Translations under genes and position numbers: made by a program
Shown here: positions 1-11,998 of the stretch, piece after piece
Position numbering within the stretch: position 1 is the stretch's first letter
Layout of the letters: the number at the start of each line of letters is the position of its first letter
Assembly (NCBI GenBank): GCA_003254925.1
Contig: QANZ01009509.1
Location: 15,247 to 79,246, forward strand
Direction of reading: 5' to 3'
DNA: 64,000 nucleotides
Source: Chamaecrista fasciculata
Lineage: Eukaryota; Streptophyta; Magnoliopsida; Fabales; Fabaceae
Notes under the pieces: model-generated
The model's input: the letters and a program-made list of their open reading frames with translations, nothing else
The model's database searches: none
What the model was told of the DNA's origin: nothing

Positions 1-628
1 CACAGATAATCAAAGTCCTTACTAATTAAAGCAAAATCAAACACTCACCAAAAAAATTGAAATGCTAAAAACATATTAAGTGAACCTGCAATCCTCATAC
101 ATTATTATCTAATGATTTCTCTAGAAAAATAGCAGAAATATAGAATTGATATTGAAAGGGAAAAAGCCAAGTATCATTCTGAAAGTTTAGTAGCAAACTA
201 AACTGCATTATTGAAAGACCACTACAATCCAATGTTTTTCTTAGTTTTTTCTTCTTGAAAAGCTCTAAAACCACATAGAACAACACGTTAAGATATGAAT
301 TTTTTTTATATATAAGTTAACACAAACAATGCTAAAAAGTGGAACAGCTTAGTACTACAACCAAGTACTAATAAATCATATAGTCTTGTATATATATTAT
401 TCATTCAAGGTAGTAAATGTTCTCAAACCAAGTACTTGTGCCCATGAGAGTGTCTGATATCTTACTGGATTTTATAGTAGTTGAATTAGCAATCAAATCC
501 AACAACAACCGCTCCAACCTAACATTGAACATACAATTCATAGATAGGAACAATATAAAAAGAATACATATGGCTTCTAAAACCAAGCTTTGATAATTAA
601 TGAGGTCTGGAGCATCTTAGTATCTTAC

Positions 629-1570
629 ATTCTCATCATGCTCCATCAGAAATTCTGGCTTCAGCTCTATCTTTTTCCCACCATCTTCCTAAAGAAAAGA
701 CATTCACAAAGGAGGAGAAAGTATCACATATAACAATCAATATTTAATATATGCATCACATATGAGAAAACTAATCAATGTTCTAGAGAAAGTTTTATCT
801 AACTCTTAACTCAGAACCATATCAACATCAAACAAAGATAATAGCTAAAATACTAAAAAGTTAAAATTACATTTCTGGTCCACTATTTTCTTCAGTTATA
901 CAATACAACACATACAAACAACACAACAATCTCAAAATACATGGATCTAGCTATTTTTTCCTCTGGTATTCGTAGGCAGCAAACCAAGTTAATGACCATC
1001 TCATAACCATGTCAGCTTCAAACCAAGATAATAGCTAAAATACTGAAAAAAAGCTAAAATTACATTTCTGGTTCACTACTTTCTTCAGTTATACAATAAA
1101 AACACATACAAACAACACAACAATCTTTAAATACATGGATGTAGCTGTTTTTCCTCTCGTATTCGTAGGCAGCAAATTCGAAATTTCCGAATAACAAATC
1201 CCAAATCCCAGAGACATGAACAAAACCCAAATTTCAGAAAAACAAAACTCAAATCACATACTAAAATTACAGAAATCATTCATTGATTAATCTCACAAAT
1301 CTTAAAAACATCTTAATGATTCAGACGACGATAATGCGAAATAATGAGGGAGTGATAAAGGGAGAGAGAGTGAGAGTGAGAGAAAGAGAAACAGAGAGAG
1401 TGAGACGGACGGAGAAGAAGAGAGATTGACATACCAAGCAGCGGCGAGACGGACGGAGCAAGCGGCGGCGGCGGCGAGACCAAGCGTCGACACCGATCTG
1501 AGCCGCGAGATGGGCAAGCAACGGAGTGTGGTCTCGGTTTGGCGATCTGAGCAAGCAAACATTGGAGGCA
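629..1570 (-). CDS. possible 5' exons of an unidentified minus-strand gene
   Basis: Two pieces look like exons. On the minus strand, 688-629 is a 60-base open stretch bounded by a good acceptor (CTTTAG) and donor (GTAAGA), reading EDGGKKIELKPEFLMEHDEN. Further upstream, about 1570-1437 encodes an Ala/Arg-rich N-terminus (start at MFACSDRQ) followed by a GTATGTC donor and a CT-rich stretch typical of plant 5' leaders. I do not recognise the protein. The two pieces may not belong together, and the rest of the gene would lie left of the window. The area between them is repeat DNA. It may instead be a gene fragment carried by the Helitron that ends at 2514. Confidence 0.25.
815..1175. repeat. tandem duplication, two copies of about 170 bp
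   Basis: The stretch 815-983 recurs at 1004-1175 with a spacing of about 190 bp. Both copies contain AGATAATAGCTAAAATAC, ACATTTCTGG, CATACAAACAACACAACAAT and CGTAGGCAGCAAA in the same order, with scattered substitutions and small indels. It is non-coding and lies in the putative intron between the two candidate exons. Confidence 0.8.
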
Positions 1571-2484
1571 ATCTGAACAATATAAAAGTAAATAAATTTG
1601 GGGGAGGAAGTATAAGGAAGAGAGGAGAGGAAGGTCAGGTGTGGAAAGAGAGAGATGAGAAGAAAAATGATGATGAATAAATGAGAGAGATATGTGGGTT
1701 AATGGGAGGGAAGAGGAAAGTGGAAATGAGAGATATGTGCCTTGATATTGGAGATTGAAATTCAAATTTCAAAACTTGAATTGAGAAAATGAAATAATTA
1801 TATTAAGGTCAAGAGCGGGAACATGAGGCAGTGTAATATTTATTTATTTAGTTTAAAATTAAAAAAGAAAAAATTGGACAGGTGTCAAGTTGTGGGTGTC
1901 AATGAGGAAGTGTAGATTTTAAGTACCCTCCACCAAAATTTGACACATCAGCAAAGCAAAACATAATTGTGCTGAGTGACTCTTTCTTTTCTTTATTTTA
2001 CCCCATTGTGCTTTTTTCTTTCGTGGAATATGACATATGACTTAATAAGGTTATCAAATTCAGGATTTATAAGTTTTGTTAGGTATTGATAGTTTATCTA
2101 ATTACATAATTACTATTTAGTGTAGTTCTCCTAATGATATTTAATTTTAATATTCAGTGTTTATAGTTTATTTCATTTTAAAAAATATTTTGGTTTGTAA
2201 TATTTAAATGTGAAAGGTCACTTGGAGCAGAGGGAGAAATTGAGATTAAATTCTGATGCAAGTTTTTAGAACTGTAATGTGCAATACTGACTATCATTTT
2301 TTTGATTTGTAAGGATAATTAGCATAACACTCTAAGTTGCCTATTAGTTAGCAATATTGTTCAACAATATTTTGATATCTAATGTTAGTAATCTACCCAA
2401 TAATATGTATATATATGTACAATCCTATTAATATTTTGAATGATATTAATATATATGTACAATAATATGTATTACGAAATAAAA

Positions 2485-2514
2485 ACCCGTGCGAACGCAC
2501 GGGTATCATACTAG
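2485..2514 (+). mobile_element. Helitron 3' terminus
   Basis: An 8-bp stem (ACCCGTGC at 2485-2492 and GCACGGGT at 2497-2504) with a GAAC loop is followed six bases later by CTAG at 2511-2514, and then T. Hairpin, short spacer, CTRR end and insertion before T define the 3' end of plant Helitrons. The 5' end (TC after A) was not found, so the length is unknown. The element probably covers some or all of the AT-rich DNA to the left and may include the candidate exons there. No Rep/helicase coding is visible, so it would be non-autonomous. Confidence 0.7.
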
Positions 2515-3057
2515 TTATGACATATATTTAGGATCAAAATGACCTTTTGACCTAAAAAGAATTTCTTTTTTATTTGGCTAAATAAAATGATAGTTTACTT
2601 TAAAAAATATCGAAAAAATTTGAACTCTAACAATAAATTCAAAACTTGTATATAAATAAACACACAAAACATTAATTCAACTCTAGTCTAAACACATCAT
2701 CATCATCTAGAAATGTCGTCGGCAACTGCATGTTGAAGTTTGAAACTACACATTAACATCATCACATTGTTTATCCCACTGAGATTGCCATTAACTTGAA
2801 GACACGGTATAATATTATTGAAGGTATAGCTCAAGGACTTGTTTATCTTCATAAGTTCTCAAGATTAAGAGTGATTCATCGAGATTTGAAACCAAGTAAT
2901 ATTTTACTTGATTATGAAATGAATCCGAAAATATCCGATTTTGGCTTTGCAAGAGTTTTGGGAGTGAAGGAATCAGAGCAAAATGCAAGTAGATTGATTG
3001 GAACCTAGTAAGTATATTCTATTCATTCAATTATTTGGTATCTCTAGCATGCTTTAA

Positions 3058-3207
<150 letters not shown>

Positions 3208-3383
3208 TAATACTTGAGATTGTTAGCAGCAAAAAGAATACTACTTGTTTCACTTGTGAAGAAGAAACTTTCAATCTCATAGGATTTGTAAGTGTTTTAT
3301 AACATATCCTCTCAATAAATAATCACAATTGTAATTTACAAGTCCAATGATTTTCAACGTCCTTTAATCAAAATTATAAATTT

Positions 3384-3774
3384 GGCTAAAATGTACAAAA
3401 CTTTCTAAACTCTAGTTATTGTGCAATAAAAGACCCCAAAGTTTAAAAAGTGACTACGAAAGATCCCCTTAACTTTCAATTTTGTGCAAATGACCCTTTC
3501 TATTCAAATTTTCATTGAAATAATCAAAATTTTTGTAATTGTTTGAATACTTTTAATTGCAATAAATGGTTAATTTTAAATGTAAATTTATTAAAAAAAA
3601 TACAACAGTCCTAAAATTTCAAAGAAATTTATTTTTTTTTTTTTATGAAAATCTTAACAAAATGAGTCTTTTGCGCAAAATCAAAAGTTCATAGGGTCTT
3701 TTTTCACTTTTCAAAGTTTAGAGAATTTTTTTGCACAATAACTAAAGTTTAGGGAGGTTTTATACATTTTAGCC
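3384..3774. mobile_element. hairpin (foldback) element in kinase intron
   Basis: About 390 bp whose two ends are inverted copies over roughly 115 bp: the left begins GGCTAAAATGTACAAAAC, and the reverse complement of the right end begins GGCTAAAATGTATAAAAC. Flanking 9-mers tataaattt and tgaaaattt agree at 7 of 9. It has no coding capacity. The structure fits a MITE with Mutator-like 9-bp target duplication and resembles the other GGCCAAA-ended hairpins in this window. Confidence 0.7.
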
Positions 3775-4090
3775 TGAAAATTTCATGCGGGCTTGGAAGT
3801 TGTGGAATGAAAGAAGAGCCTTACAACTTGTAGATCCTAAACTGAGAGTAAACACAAACAGTTCCTTTAAAATATTGAGATGCATTCATATTGCACTATT
3901 GTGTGTGCAAGATCAAGCCAAGGATATACCCACAATGTTACAAGTTGTTTCTTTTTTGTCAAATGAAACCATTTTACTTGCTGAACCTAAACAACCAGCA
4001 TTATTCAGTAATGATGTAGCAGGGAAAAGGGCTGCATCACAAAAGAGTTCTATCAATGATGCAACAATCTCAGAGATTGATGGTAGATAA

Positions 4091-5517
4091 GTATACTAAT
4101 CTATGACTACTTGTAAGATTCTGTTTTGAGATCCATTGGCAGATTCTTCAAATAATCATCATGTTAATGTGTTTCTGCATTTGTAATAAGTAGTATCTTC
4201 GAATTCTTGAGTCCGTCTGAAATGAAACCTGTTTTTTATTTGCCATTAGGATTGATTATTTATTATTGTTACTTTGACTATATTTATTGAATTCATCAAT
4301 TTATAGTAAATTAATATTTTAGTCCTATAGAAGTTGTTATTTTAATTATTGATTTTTTGAAATGATTAATTCATCAATGGTGGTAGATAAGTATACTAAT
4401 ATGTCAGGCAACCTGTCAAAACACTCAAAACTTTTTCTTTTCTTCTAGTTCTTTTCTTCTAGTGAGTTTAAGAGTATTATGTAATTAATAAGAGCATACA
4501 TATAGAAGTAGAGTTCCATCTTAAAAGATAAGTTTTGGACTTATAAAATGATTATAGCAACTATGAATCTATGATGATCTTGCTTAGTTCATATTGATTT
4601 TTCTGGGCAAGATCAGACTAAAGAAAGTATACACTCAAAGTGAGAAAGACAGTGCAATTATTTCACAAATTGAACCTAACAATTACAGTTCGTCTTTCTT
4701 TTTTTTTTTTTTGGCCAAACAGTTTGTCTTGAAAGTTGAATATCATATAGTGAGAGAGGCTGTGAAAATGGACCATCTTCCGGCCTTTTTAACACCAATT
4801 TTAGAATTTGGACCTAGAATCTTCCATTTTTTTTAACCCCACCACCTACTTTTTTTTTATTATATATATATATATTGGTTATCCTAATTGTTCCCTCTTC
4901 TCTCCATTTTGTAGAAGTAAGATTGTAGGAGTCTTCTTATTTCATGTTGAGCAATGAAACTACTATCTCTCTTTAAAAAAATCATTATTAGAGGATACCA
5001 TATTTAGATATATATATGGAGATAGATGATTTACTTTCTTGTATAATTTATATTATTGATTGGGCCTTTTCTGTAAAATGTTTAAAATGATTAAATCTTC
5101 ATAGATACTTCAGAAGGTGTGTTGCTTTTTGTTGTTTGTTTTGTCTCTTCTTCATATCAGAAAAACAAGTTTGAGCTAATTTATTATATGAGGAATTTTT
5201 GAATGTTAGTCTTAGACCCCCCAAAACAATATGCAATGCCTTATGACAAAGAAAAATAAAGTGCCTTTTTTTTTAATATTATATATGTAATATTGTTAGT
5301 GTACTTTTATGTATTAAACTAATATGTTTACATGTAATAATAAAGATAAAATTCATAAAATTCCTTAAATCTTTGTTATTAAGTTTGTTAGTGAAAATAA
5401 AACAAAAATATATATATATATATATATATATTTTAAAATAATAATAGTTGCTTCTTTACTGGTTATGATACTTCTGTTTGTCCTCACTTTTGGTGCCACT
5501 GCTTTTGTACTCAAAAG
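4091..5517. other. gene-free AT-rich stretch
   Basis: No gene seen. It holds a micro-insertion (4697-4718), AT microsatellites near 4858 and 5408-5430, and a poly(T) run. The missing first exon of the subtilase would be expected here, but nothing like a signal peptide, inhibitor domain or catalytic-Asp motif can be read. Confidence 0.6.
4697..4718 (-). mobile_element. micro-insertion with 12-bp target duplication
   Basis: A T-run followed by GGCCAA lies between acagttcgtctt (4685-4696) and acagtttgtctt (4719-4730), which differ at one base. The minus strand reads TTGGCC plus an A-run, the same form as the copy at 3187. Confidence 0.65.
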
Positions 5518-8500
5518 GGGTTTGGCCTGAATCAAAGAGTTTCAGTGATGAAGGCTTTGGACCAATTCCTTCTAAGTGGAGAGGAATCTGCCAAAATGCC
5601 TCTGATCCTAGCTTTCATTGCAACAGGTATTTTTACCCATTTTCTGCTTTTCTTTTCTACATAATTTAAATATTAAGTTCTCAATTTGTTTAACTAAAAT
5701 ATAATGTTACAAAACCTTTTAATTACCATTATCATTATCATTGTTCTCACTGCCACTTTAATATTTTCACCTTTATTATTATTTAATAGTCACCATTATT
5801 ATTATTACTATCTTTACTATCTCTACTTTGTTACCTACAATCACTAATTCACTATTATGACATTGCTACTACCAACATTTCTAACACTAGTACACCACCA
5901 ATCCACCACCATAATTACTACCTCAAGAATAATTACTTCCACTACGATTACAAATTTTATTAAGCCATCAATGATTTTTTATTAAGAAATCAAGCAAAAA
6001 AGTTGGGAATATATTTTTAAAGAATATTCTAAGATTATGGGAATCCTGAGAATCTCCACCCGATCTTTAAGTTTATCCATTAAGAATCTTCCCAAAAGCA
6101 TGAGGGGAGGAGTACTTGTTCAAACTTTAAAGGAATAACTGTGTCAGGATTTCAATTTTCTTGAAAACTATTTTGTTGTAAAATAAATACAATACTTCAA
6201 TCTAATATCTAATATAGTATATAATTTAAAGAATTCATGTTCATTTTCTTAGAAGTTCTAAACAAGTAGATAGACAAATCTGATTAAAAAGAATAAGAAA
6301 TTATTCGAGGATATAAGTAAGAAATTCGTTACACCTTGAGGGACTTAATTGAAAACTTTATTATTTTACAAGCACAAAAGCGTAATTTATGAAAAATTGA
6401 AAATCCCTATATAATTTTGTTTTTATTGAGGCGGATAAATTTTAAAGCTCAAAAACCTATTTTGGTTCCTAATGTTTATCCTATGTTTCATTTTGGTCCT
6501 TAATGTTTTTGAAAAGTTTTATCATTGGTCCATAACTATTGAATATAGTTATATATCTCTCGTTTCAAACCCGAATATGATTAAATTAGAGTTATGAGTT
6601 AAATTTGATGAATTCTTTCTTTGTCTCATCGAAATCATTGACAAATAAGGTCAAATCGAGGTTGCAAATGGGTTGCTTATTTTATAAATTTGGTCATATC
6701 TTTCTTATTTTAAACTGAATGAAACAAAATTGGAGTTACAAGTTACTTTTGACGAGTTATTTCTTTGTCTACTTGGAACCGTTGACAAATGATGTTAAAT
6801 AGTACTTTGCAAGTTAATATTAATGTTTTGACCAAACTTACTTTCAGAGTATTATTTGATCTCGTTTGCCAATAGTTGTAATTAGATAGTGAAAGAACTT
6901 GTCAAGAGTAATTTGTAACTCCAATTTCGTTGCATTCGTACTTGAAACGAGAGAGATATGACCAAATTAATGAAACAAGCGACCCATTTGCGAGCTCAAT
7001 TTCTTGTCCGATTTGAACTCGTTTGACGATGACTCTAACTAGACAAAGAAAAACTCATCAAATTTATCCCATAACACTAATTTTAATCACATTTGGGTTT
7101 GGAACGATAGAGATATGACCATGTTGGGACTAATAATGAAACTTTTAGAAAATATTAAGGATCAAAACGGAATAAAAGAACATTAGGGACCAAAATATTT
7201 TGCAATTTTAAAAGGTGGGGTAATAAATTAATGATTTATGATTTTTTTTTTGTTCTTTGAAATGAAGGAAGCTAATTGGAGCAAGATACTTCAACAAAGG
7301 ATACAGTTTAGTGGGTGGAGCATTAAACGCATCGTTTGAGACGCCACGTGACAACGAAGGCCATGGATCTCACACATTATCCACAGCTGCCGGTAACATC
7401 GTCAATGGCGTCAGCGTGTTCCGTCAAGGTTTTGGAGCTGCCAAAGGTGGTTCTCCCAGAGCTCGAGTTGCAGCTTACAAGGTAACAATGAAAAGTATAC
7501 TGGACTGAAAGTGTAAATTTAGCTATTATAGTTTTCAATTTCTAGATTAAAAGGCCTTCTCCATTTTGAATTGTGTGTGATTTTGTAGGTATGCTGGCCG
7601 CCGGTGGGAGGGAACGAGTGCTTCGACGCCGACATAATGGCTGGATTCGACGAGGCCATCAACGACGGCGTGGATGTGTTGTCGGTGTCGTTGGGAGGTG
7701 AGCCCACCGCTTTCTTCAACGACAGTGTAGCCATAGGGTCGTTTCATGCCGCCAAACGTGGCATCGTTGTCGTCTGTTCTGCCGGCAACAGTGGCCCCGC
7801 CGATGCCACCGCCGAGAACCTCGCTCCTTGGTATATCACCGTTGCCGCCAGCACCATGGATCGAGAGTTTCCCGCCTACGTCGTCCTCGGCAACAATCTT
7901 GCCTTCAAAGTCTCTATCTCTCTTTTATTTCTTCAATGTAATGTCAAATTGCAAATTTGGTCTCATATCTTTTGTTAAGATTTCAATTTGGTCCTGTATC
8001 TTTTTTGTTGCACTTTGGGTCTCCCAATTTGGTCCCATATCATTTTTTATCCCATATCTTTTGGTTAAGTTGCAGAATTGGTCTCATATCTTTGCAAAAG
8101 GATCAATAATTAGTTGATCCTTTTGCAAAGATATGAGATCACTTCTGCACTTGACCCAAAGATATATGACCAATTCTATGATTGACTCGTAGATATGAGA
8201 CCAATCTACAACAAAAAAATGATATGCAGGACTAAATTGGGAACTAACCCAAAGATATGAGACCAAATGTGCAACAAAAAAAAATATAGGACTAAATTGG
8301 GAATTGAGCAAAAGATATGAGACCAAATGTGCAACAAAAAAAGATATAGGACTAAATTGGGAACTGAGCAAAAGATATGGGACCAAATTTGCACTTTGAC
8401 CTTAATGTAAATTGCAGTCTGCGACCTAATAGTGATGCTAACTATACTTTTCTGCTTTGCTTAATTGAAGGGACAAAGCTTATCATCTTCAGGGTTGCCA

Positions 8501-10929
8501 CACAAATTCTACCCAATCATCAGTTCTGTAGATGCTAAATTGCCTACTGCAACAGTGGCTGATGCGTGAGTATTTCTGTTTTTTGTTTTTCTGAATTTTT
8601 TGAATGGTAGTGAATTGCTATTCATTGATACACTTTTTCTAATTTGATTTCTTAAATTTTAGACATCTTACTTTAGCTTTCTAAATTCATTGATGTGACT
8701 TGTGAGTATCCGTTTGTGATTGAAACACATTGCCGTGGGATATATTAATGACAGTTGAGAACTTAATAGTCTTATTAACGGGAAACCATGTTGAGCTGAA
8801 GAATGAAATGGAATGTTCAAAATTTGGAGGATCTACTTGAGACAATGTACAAATGTTTGATGGATTAAAAATATAAAGATTCAGATCAGTCAAGTTATGT
8901 AACTTGGTAATGCAGGAAGCTGTGCCAGAACAGAACATTGGATCCCAGAAAGGTGAAGGGAAAGATAGTGGTATGCCTGCGAGGTGAGAATGCAAGAGTG
9001 GATAAGGGAGAGCAAGCTTTGGTTGCTGGTGCTGTGGGAATGGTTCTTGCCAATGATGAGATTAATGGGAATGAAATTCTTGCTGATCCCCATCTTCTTC
9101 CTGCTTCGCATCTCAATTACACTGATGGTGTTTCAGTATTCACTTACATAAACTCAACCAAGTAAGTTGTCTTATCTTGCCTGCCATTAATTCTGATTAC
9201 TGAACTCAATACGGCTTATTTTCAAAATGTGAGTTTCTATTGTTGAAAGATTAGGATGAATTCCACTAAAAAGATCGGCCAAAATGAAAATTTGGTCCCA
9301 TATCTTTTGCTCAGTTCCCAATTTGGTTCTATATATTTTTTTGTTGCAATTTTGGTCCTATATCTTTGCAAAAGCTCCCAATTTTGGTCCCATATCTTTT
9401 AGTTAAGTTGCAGAATTAGTCTCATATCTTTGCAAAAGGATCAACCATTAGTTGGTCCTTTTGTAAGGATATGAGACCATTTCTAAACCTGACTAAAAAA
9501 TATAGGACTAATTCTGCAATGAACCCAAAGATATGAGACCAAATCTGCAACAAAAAAAGATATGAGACCAAATTGGGACCTGACCCAAAGATATGAGACC
9601 GAAAGTGCACTAAAAAAAGATACGAGACCAAATTGGGAACTGAGCAAAACATATAGGACCAAATTTGCACTTTAGCCAAAAAGATCCAATTAAAAAGTTG
9701 GAACTTTTCTATATCTAAATTTCAACATTGACTTAAACTTGACTGTTTTATGTTTATTGGCAGGTCCCCAGTGGCTTATATTACTAGTCCAACAACAAAA
9801 TTGCATACGAAGCCAGCCCCCTTCATGGCTGCCTTTTCATCAAAAGGACCAAATATTATTGTTCCAGAAATCCTAAAGGTGTCATAATTAACAGAACAAA
9901 AATCAAATTCCTTTCTTTCTTTCTTTTTTTTTTTTCATGTGATGTGCTAGATATTCAGTAACTTAGTTATTTCAATTTTTCAGCCTGATATAACAGCACC
10001 TGGAGTGTCAGTTATAGCTGCTTATACAGAAGCAGAAGGTCCAACGAATCAAGATTTTGACAAACGAAGAATTCCATACAACTCCATCTCAGGAACTTCA
10101 ATGTCATGCCCTCATGTTTCAGGCATTGTTGGCCTTCTAAAATCTCTTTATCCTTCATGGTCTCCTGCTGCTATTAAATCAGCTATCATGACAACTGGTG
10201 AGAAGAGTTCTTCTTCTGCTATTAAATGTGTATTTTTAATATCTAAGGGCTAAATCATAACTTTGGAACAAATTCAATTATAAAAAAATAGGTTTTCTTG
10301 AATCCTGATCCCATAAAGTGAACAAATTGTATCTGACTATCTGTACATATGCAATTGCTCAATCTTCTACCTGCTGGCTTTTTTCAGCTTCAACACATGA
10401 TAATGAGGTGGGGCAACTGCTCAATGCTTCTAACTGCCAAGCAACACCATTTAGTTATGGGGCAGGTCATATTGATCCCAACAGAGCAACAGATCCTGGC
10501 CTTGTTTATGATACAACAATTAAAGATTACCTCAACTTCTTATGTGCCTTGGGTTACAATGACTCACAAATTTCAACGTTCACAGAAGGCTCTTCTTTCA
10601 AATGCCACAAGAAAAAATCTGGTGTGCTCAATCTCAATCATCCCTCAATCACAGTCCCAAGTCTTTCTGGGTCTGTCACAATCAAAAGAACCTTAAAAAA
10701 TGTAGGGTCTCCTGCAACTTATGTAGCTCATGTTCAAAACCCAAGTGGGATTTCCATTTCTGTGAAGCCTAATGTTTTGAAGTTCGGAAAAGTTGGTGAA
10801 GAAAAGAGCTTTAAGGTGAAACTTAGGGTTGAGAAGGGCACAAGTGCAAAGAACTATGTGTTTGGGAAGCTGGTGTGGTCTGATGGGAAGCATTATGTGA
10901 GGAGTCCAATTGTGGTGAGGGCAATCTAA
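5518..10929 (+). CDS. subtilisin-like serine protease (SBT5.3/AIR3 type), 5' exon missing
   Basis: Plant subtilases are secreted serine proteases that act in the cell wall. Eight exons fit one frame: 5518-5626, 7268-7481, 7589-7909, 8471-8565, 8916-9161, 9764-9878, 9984-10197 and 10388-10929, about 617 residues where the family has about 770. Visible: GVWPESKSF just after the Asp site, catalytic His in [12 protein letters not shown], oxyanion Asn in SAGNSGP, a PA insert (about 8960-9150), catalytic Ser in [12 protein letters not shown], and a C-terminal Fn3-like domain ending VVRAI. The signal peptide, I9 propeptide and catalytic Asp belong to an upstream exon not found in the 1.4 kb to the left, which ends at a kinase relic. 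All other exons are open with usable splice sites, so 5' loss is either recent or the exon is very distant. Introns 1, 3 and 5 carry hairpin elements. Confidence 0.88.
6450..7210. mobile_element. long inverted-repeat element in subtilase intron 1
   Basis: The two halves are diverged inverted copies. The left reads TTTTGGTTCCTAATGTTT; the reverse complement of the right reads TTTTGGTCCCTAATGTTC, and the similarity continues for about 350 bp per arm (for example ATATCTCTCGTTTCAAACCC on the left against ATCTCTATCGTTCCAAACCC). No coding is seen. Ends are approximate. The many mismatches between arms suggest an old insertion. Confidence 0.65.
7942..8401. mobile_element. hairpin element in subtilase intron 3
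   Basis: A 460-bp inverted repeat built of modules such as AATTTGGTCTCATATCTTTT, folding around about 8105-8125 (GCAAAAGGATCAA against its complement). Flanking 9-mers tcaatgtaa (7933-7941) and ttaatgtaa (8402-8410) agree at 8 of 9. Non-coding. It shares its modules with the element at 9278-9677 in intron 5 of the same gene. Confidence 0.75.
9278..9677. mobile_element. hairpin element in subtilase intron 5, perfect 9-bp duplication
   Basis: A 400-bp inverted repeat starts GGCCAAAATG and ends in ACTTTAGCC. It is flanked on both sides by aaaaagatc (9269-9277 and 9678-9686). Inside are GGTCCCATATCTTTT-type modules and a central AAAGGATCAACC/GGTTGGTCCTTT-like fold. A 9-bp target duplication and long terminal inverted repeats point to a Mutator-like MITE. 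Confidence 0.85.
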
Positions 10930-11998
10930 CTCTGGAAATTAGAAGGGTTGATTAGATTCTTCTAATTTGCCTTACTAATTTTTTAGAAGCTTATTATTAG
11001 TATTCTGATTCATAGGTTATATGCTAAATTCCTCTTGCGTATTGGTTCATATAATAAGATTGGACAAGAGACTAAAGAAACACTTCATTCTCTTGTTATT
11101 GAGAAAATATTTTACATACCATTGAGGTTCAGTTCAAATCCCTTTCTTTTTGTAATTTGTACGAAATCATTTGTGGCAAGGGGAGAAATTAGGACATGAC
11201 TTGCATATCTTTCTAACTTTCTTTACCCAGATCTATTGGCCTTCTAAACGTCAATGGTCATTTAATTTCAGAGCACAACATACAAATTTCGATAATCAAG
11301 TATATGCCAAACAGAAATTTTATTAGACACTTGTAACCTCACAAAACCACATTGACAATGAAACTTACCTCCAATAAAATACATCTATTTTGTTGAACAA
11401 GTAAATTACTATGTTTTTAGTTATATAATTTCTATATTACAGCCTTAAGTCATGTGTTACCTGTCTCAATTAGGAGATTATGGCCCACAAAAAAAAACAT
11501 ACTTTTTTTTAAAAAAAAAATTTTCTTAGTTTATTTTTAGCACACGATAATTTATGTTGCATATTATTGTCTTCCTAGCTACTTAAAATTTACAATTTTC
11601 ACTGATTTATCATGATAACCATAAAGATGCGCTTCTGGTATTAAATATTTCAATGATAATAACAGTATCTAACATAGCCCCAACATCAACTTTTCATGAT
11701 ATTACCAATGAGAAGCTAGCAGGATTAGCTTCGATGTATTTCTTTCCTCATTTTTGGAGACCTTATACCCATCTTGAACATGCAATAAAATAAACCATGC
11801 AGCCAAGAACAGCCAAAAAGCTTTTATTTGATTGAACGAAGAGCATTACAGAGTAACAACTCAGAGGGAAATCTTTTCCTCTATTACTTACAGGTTACCA
11901 AAAATATACACCATTGACCTAAAGCTTATCCCCGAAGTGGAAGCAGATTTTTAATCAAACACTTTGCCGTAGTCAGGATTTTGAAACCAGAAAACCTT
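10930..11998. other. tail-to-tail intergenic region (3' ends of subtilase and AGPS)
   Basis: No gene seen. It should contain the 3' UTR and poly(A) site of the subtilase on the left and of the minus-strand AGPS gene on the right. A-rich and T-rich runs occur near 11490-11530. Confidence 0.6.

Noticed and set aside
1302..1765. Overlapping long open frames in Ser/Leu-rich DNA on both strands
   Set aside because: They come from CT/GA-rich low-complexity leader sequence and have no domain; only the candidate exon with splice signals was kept, at low confidence.
7519..7747. Minus-strand open frames over the subtilase exon
   Set aside because: They mirror the conserved plus-strand subtilase coding and have no family resemblance.
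8084..8394. Open frames of repeated hydrophobic phrases
   Set aside because: Translated modules of the hairpin element in the intron, not protein; the same applies at 9422-9679.
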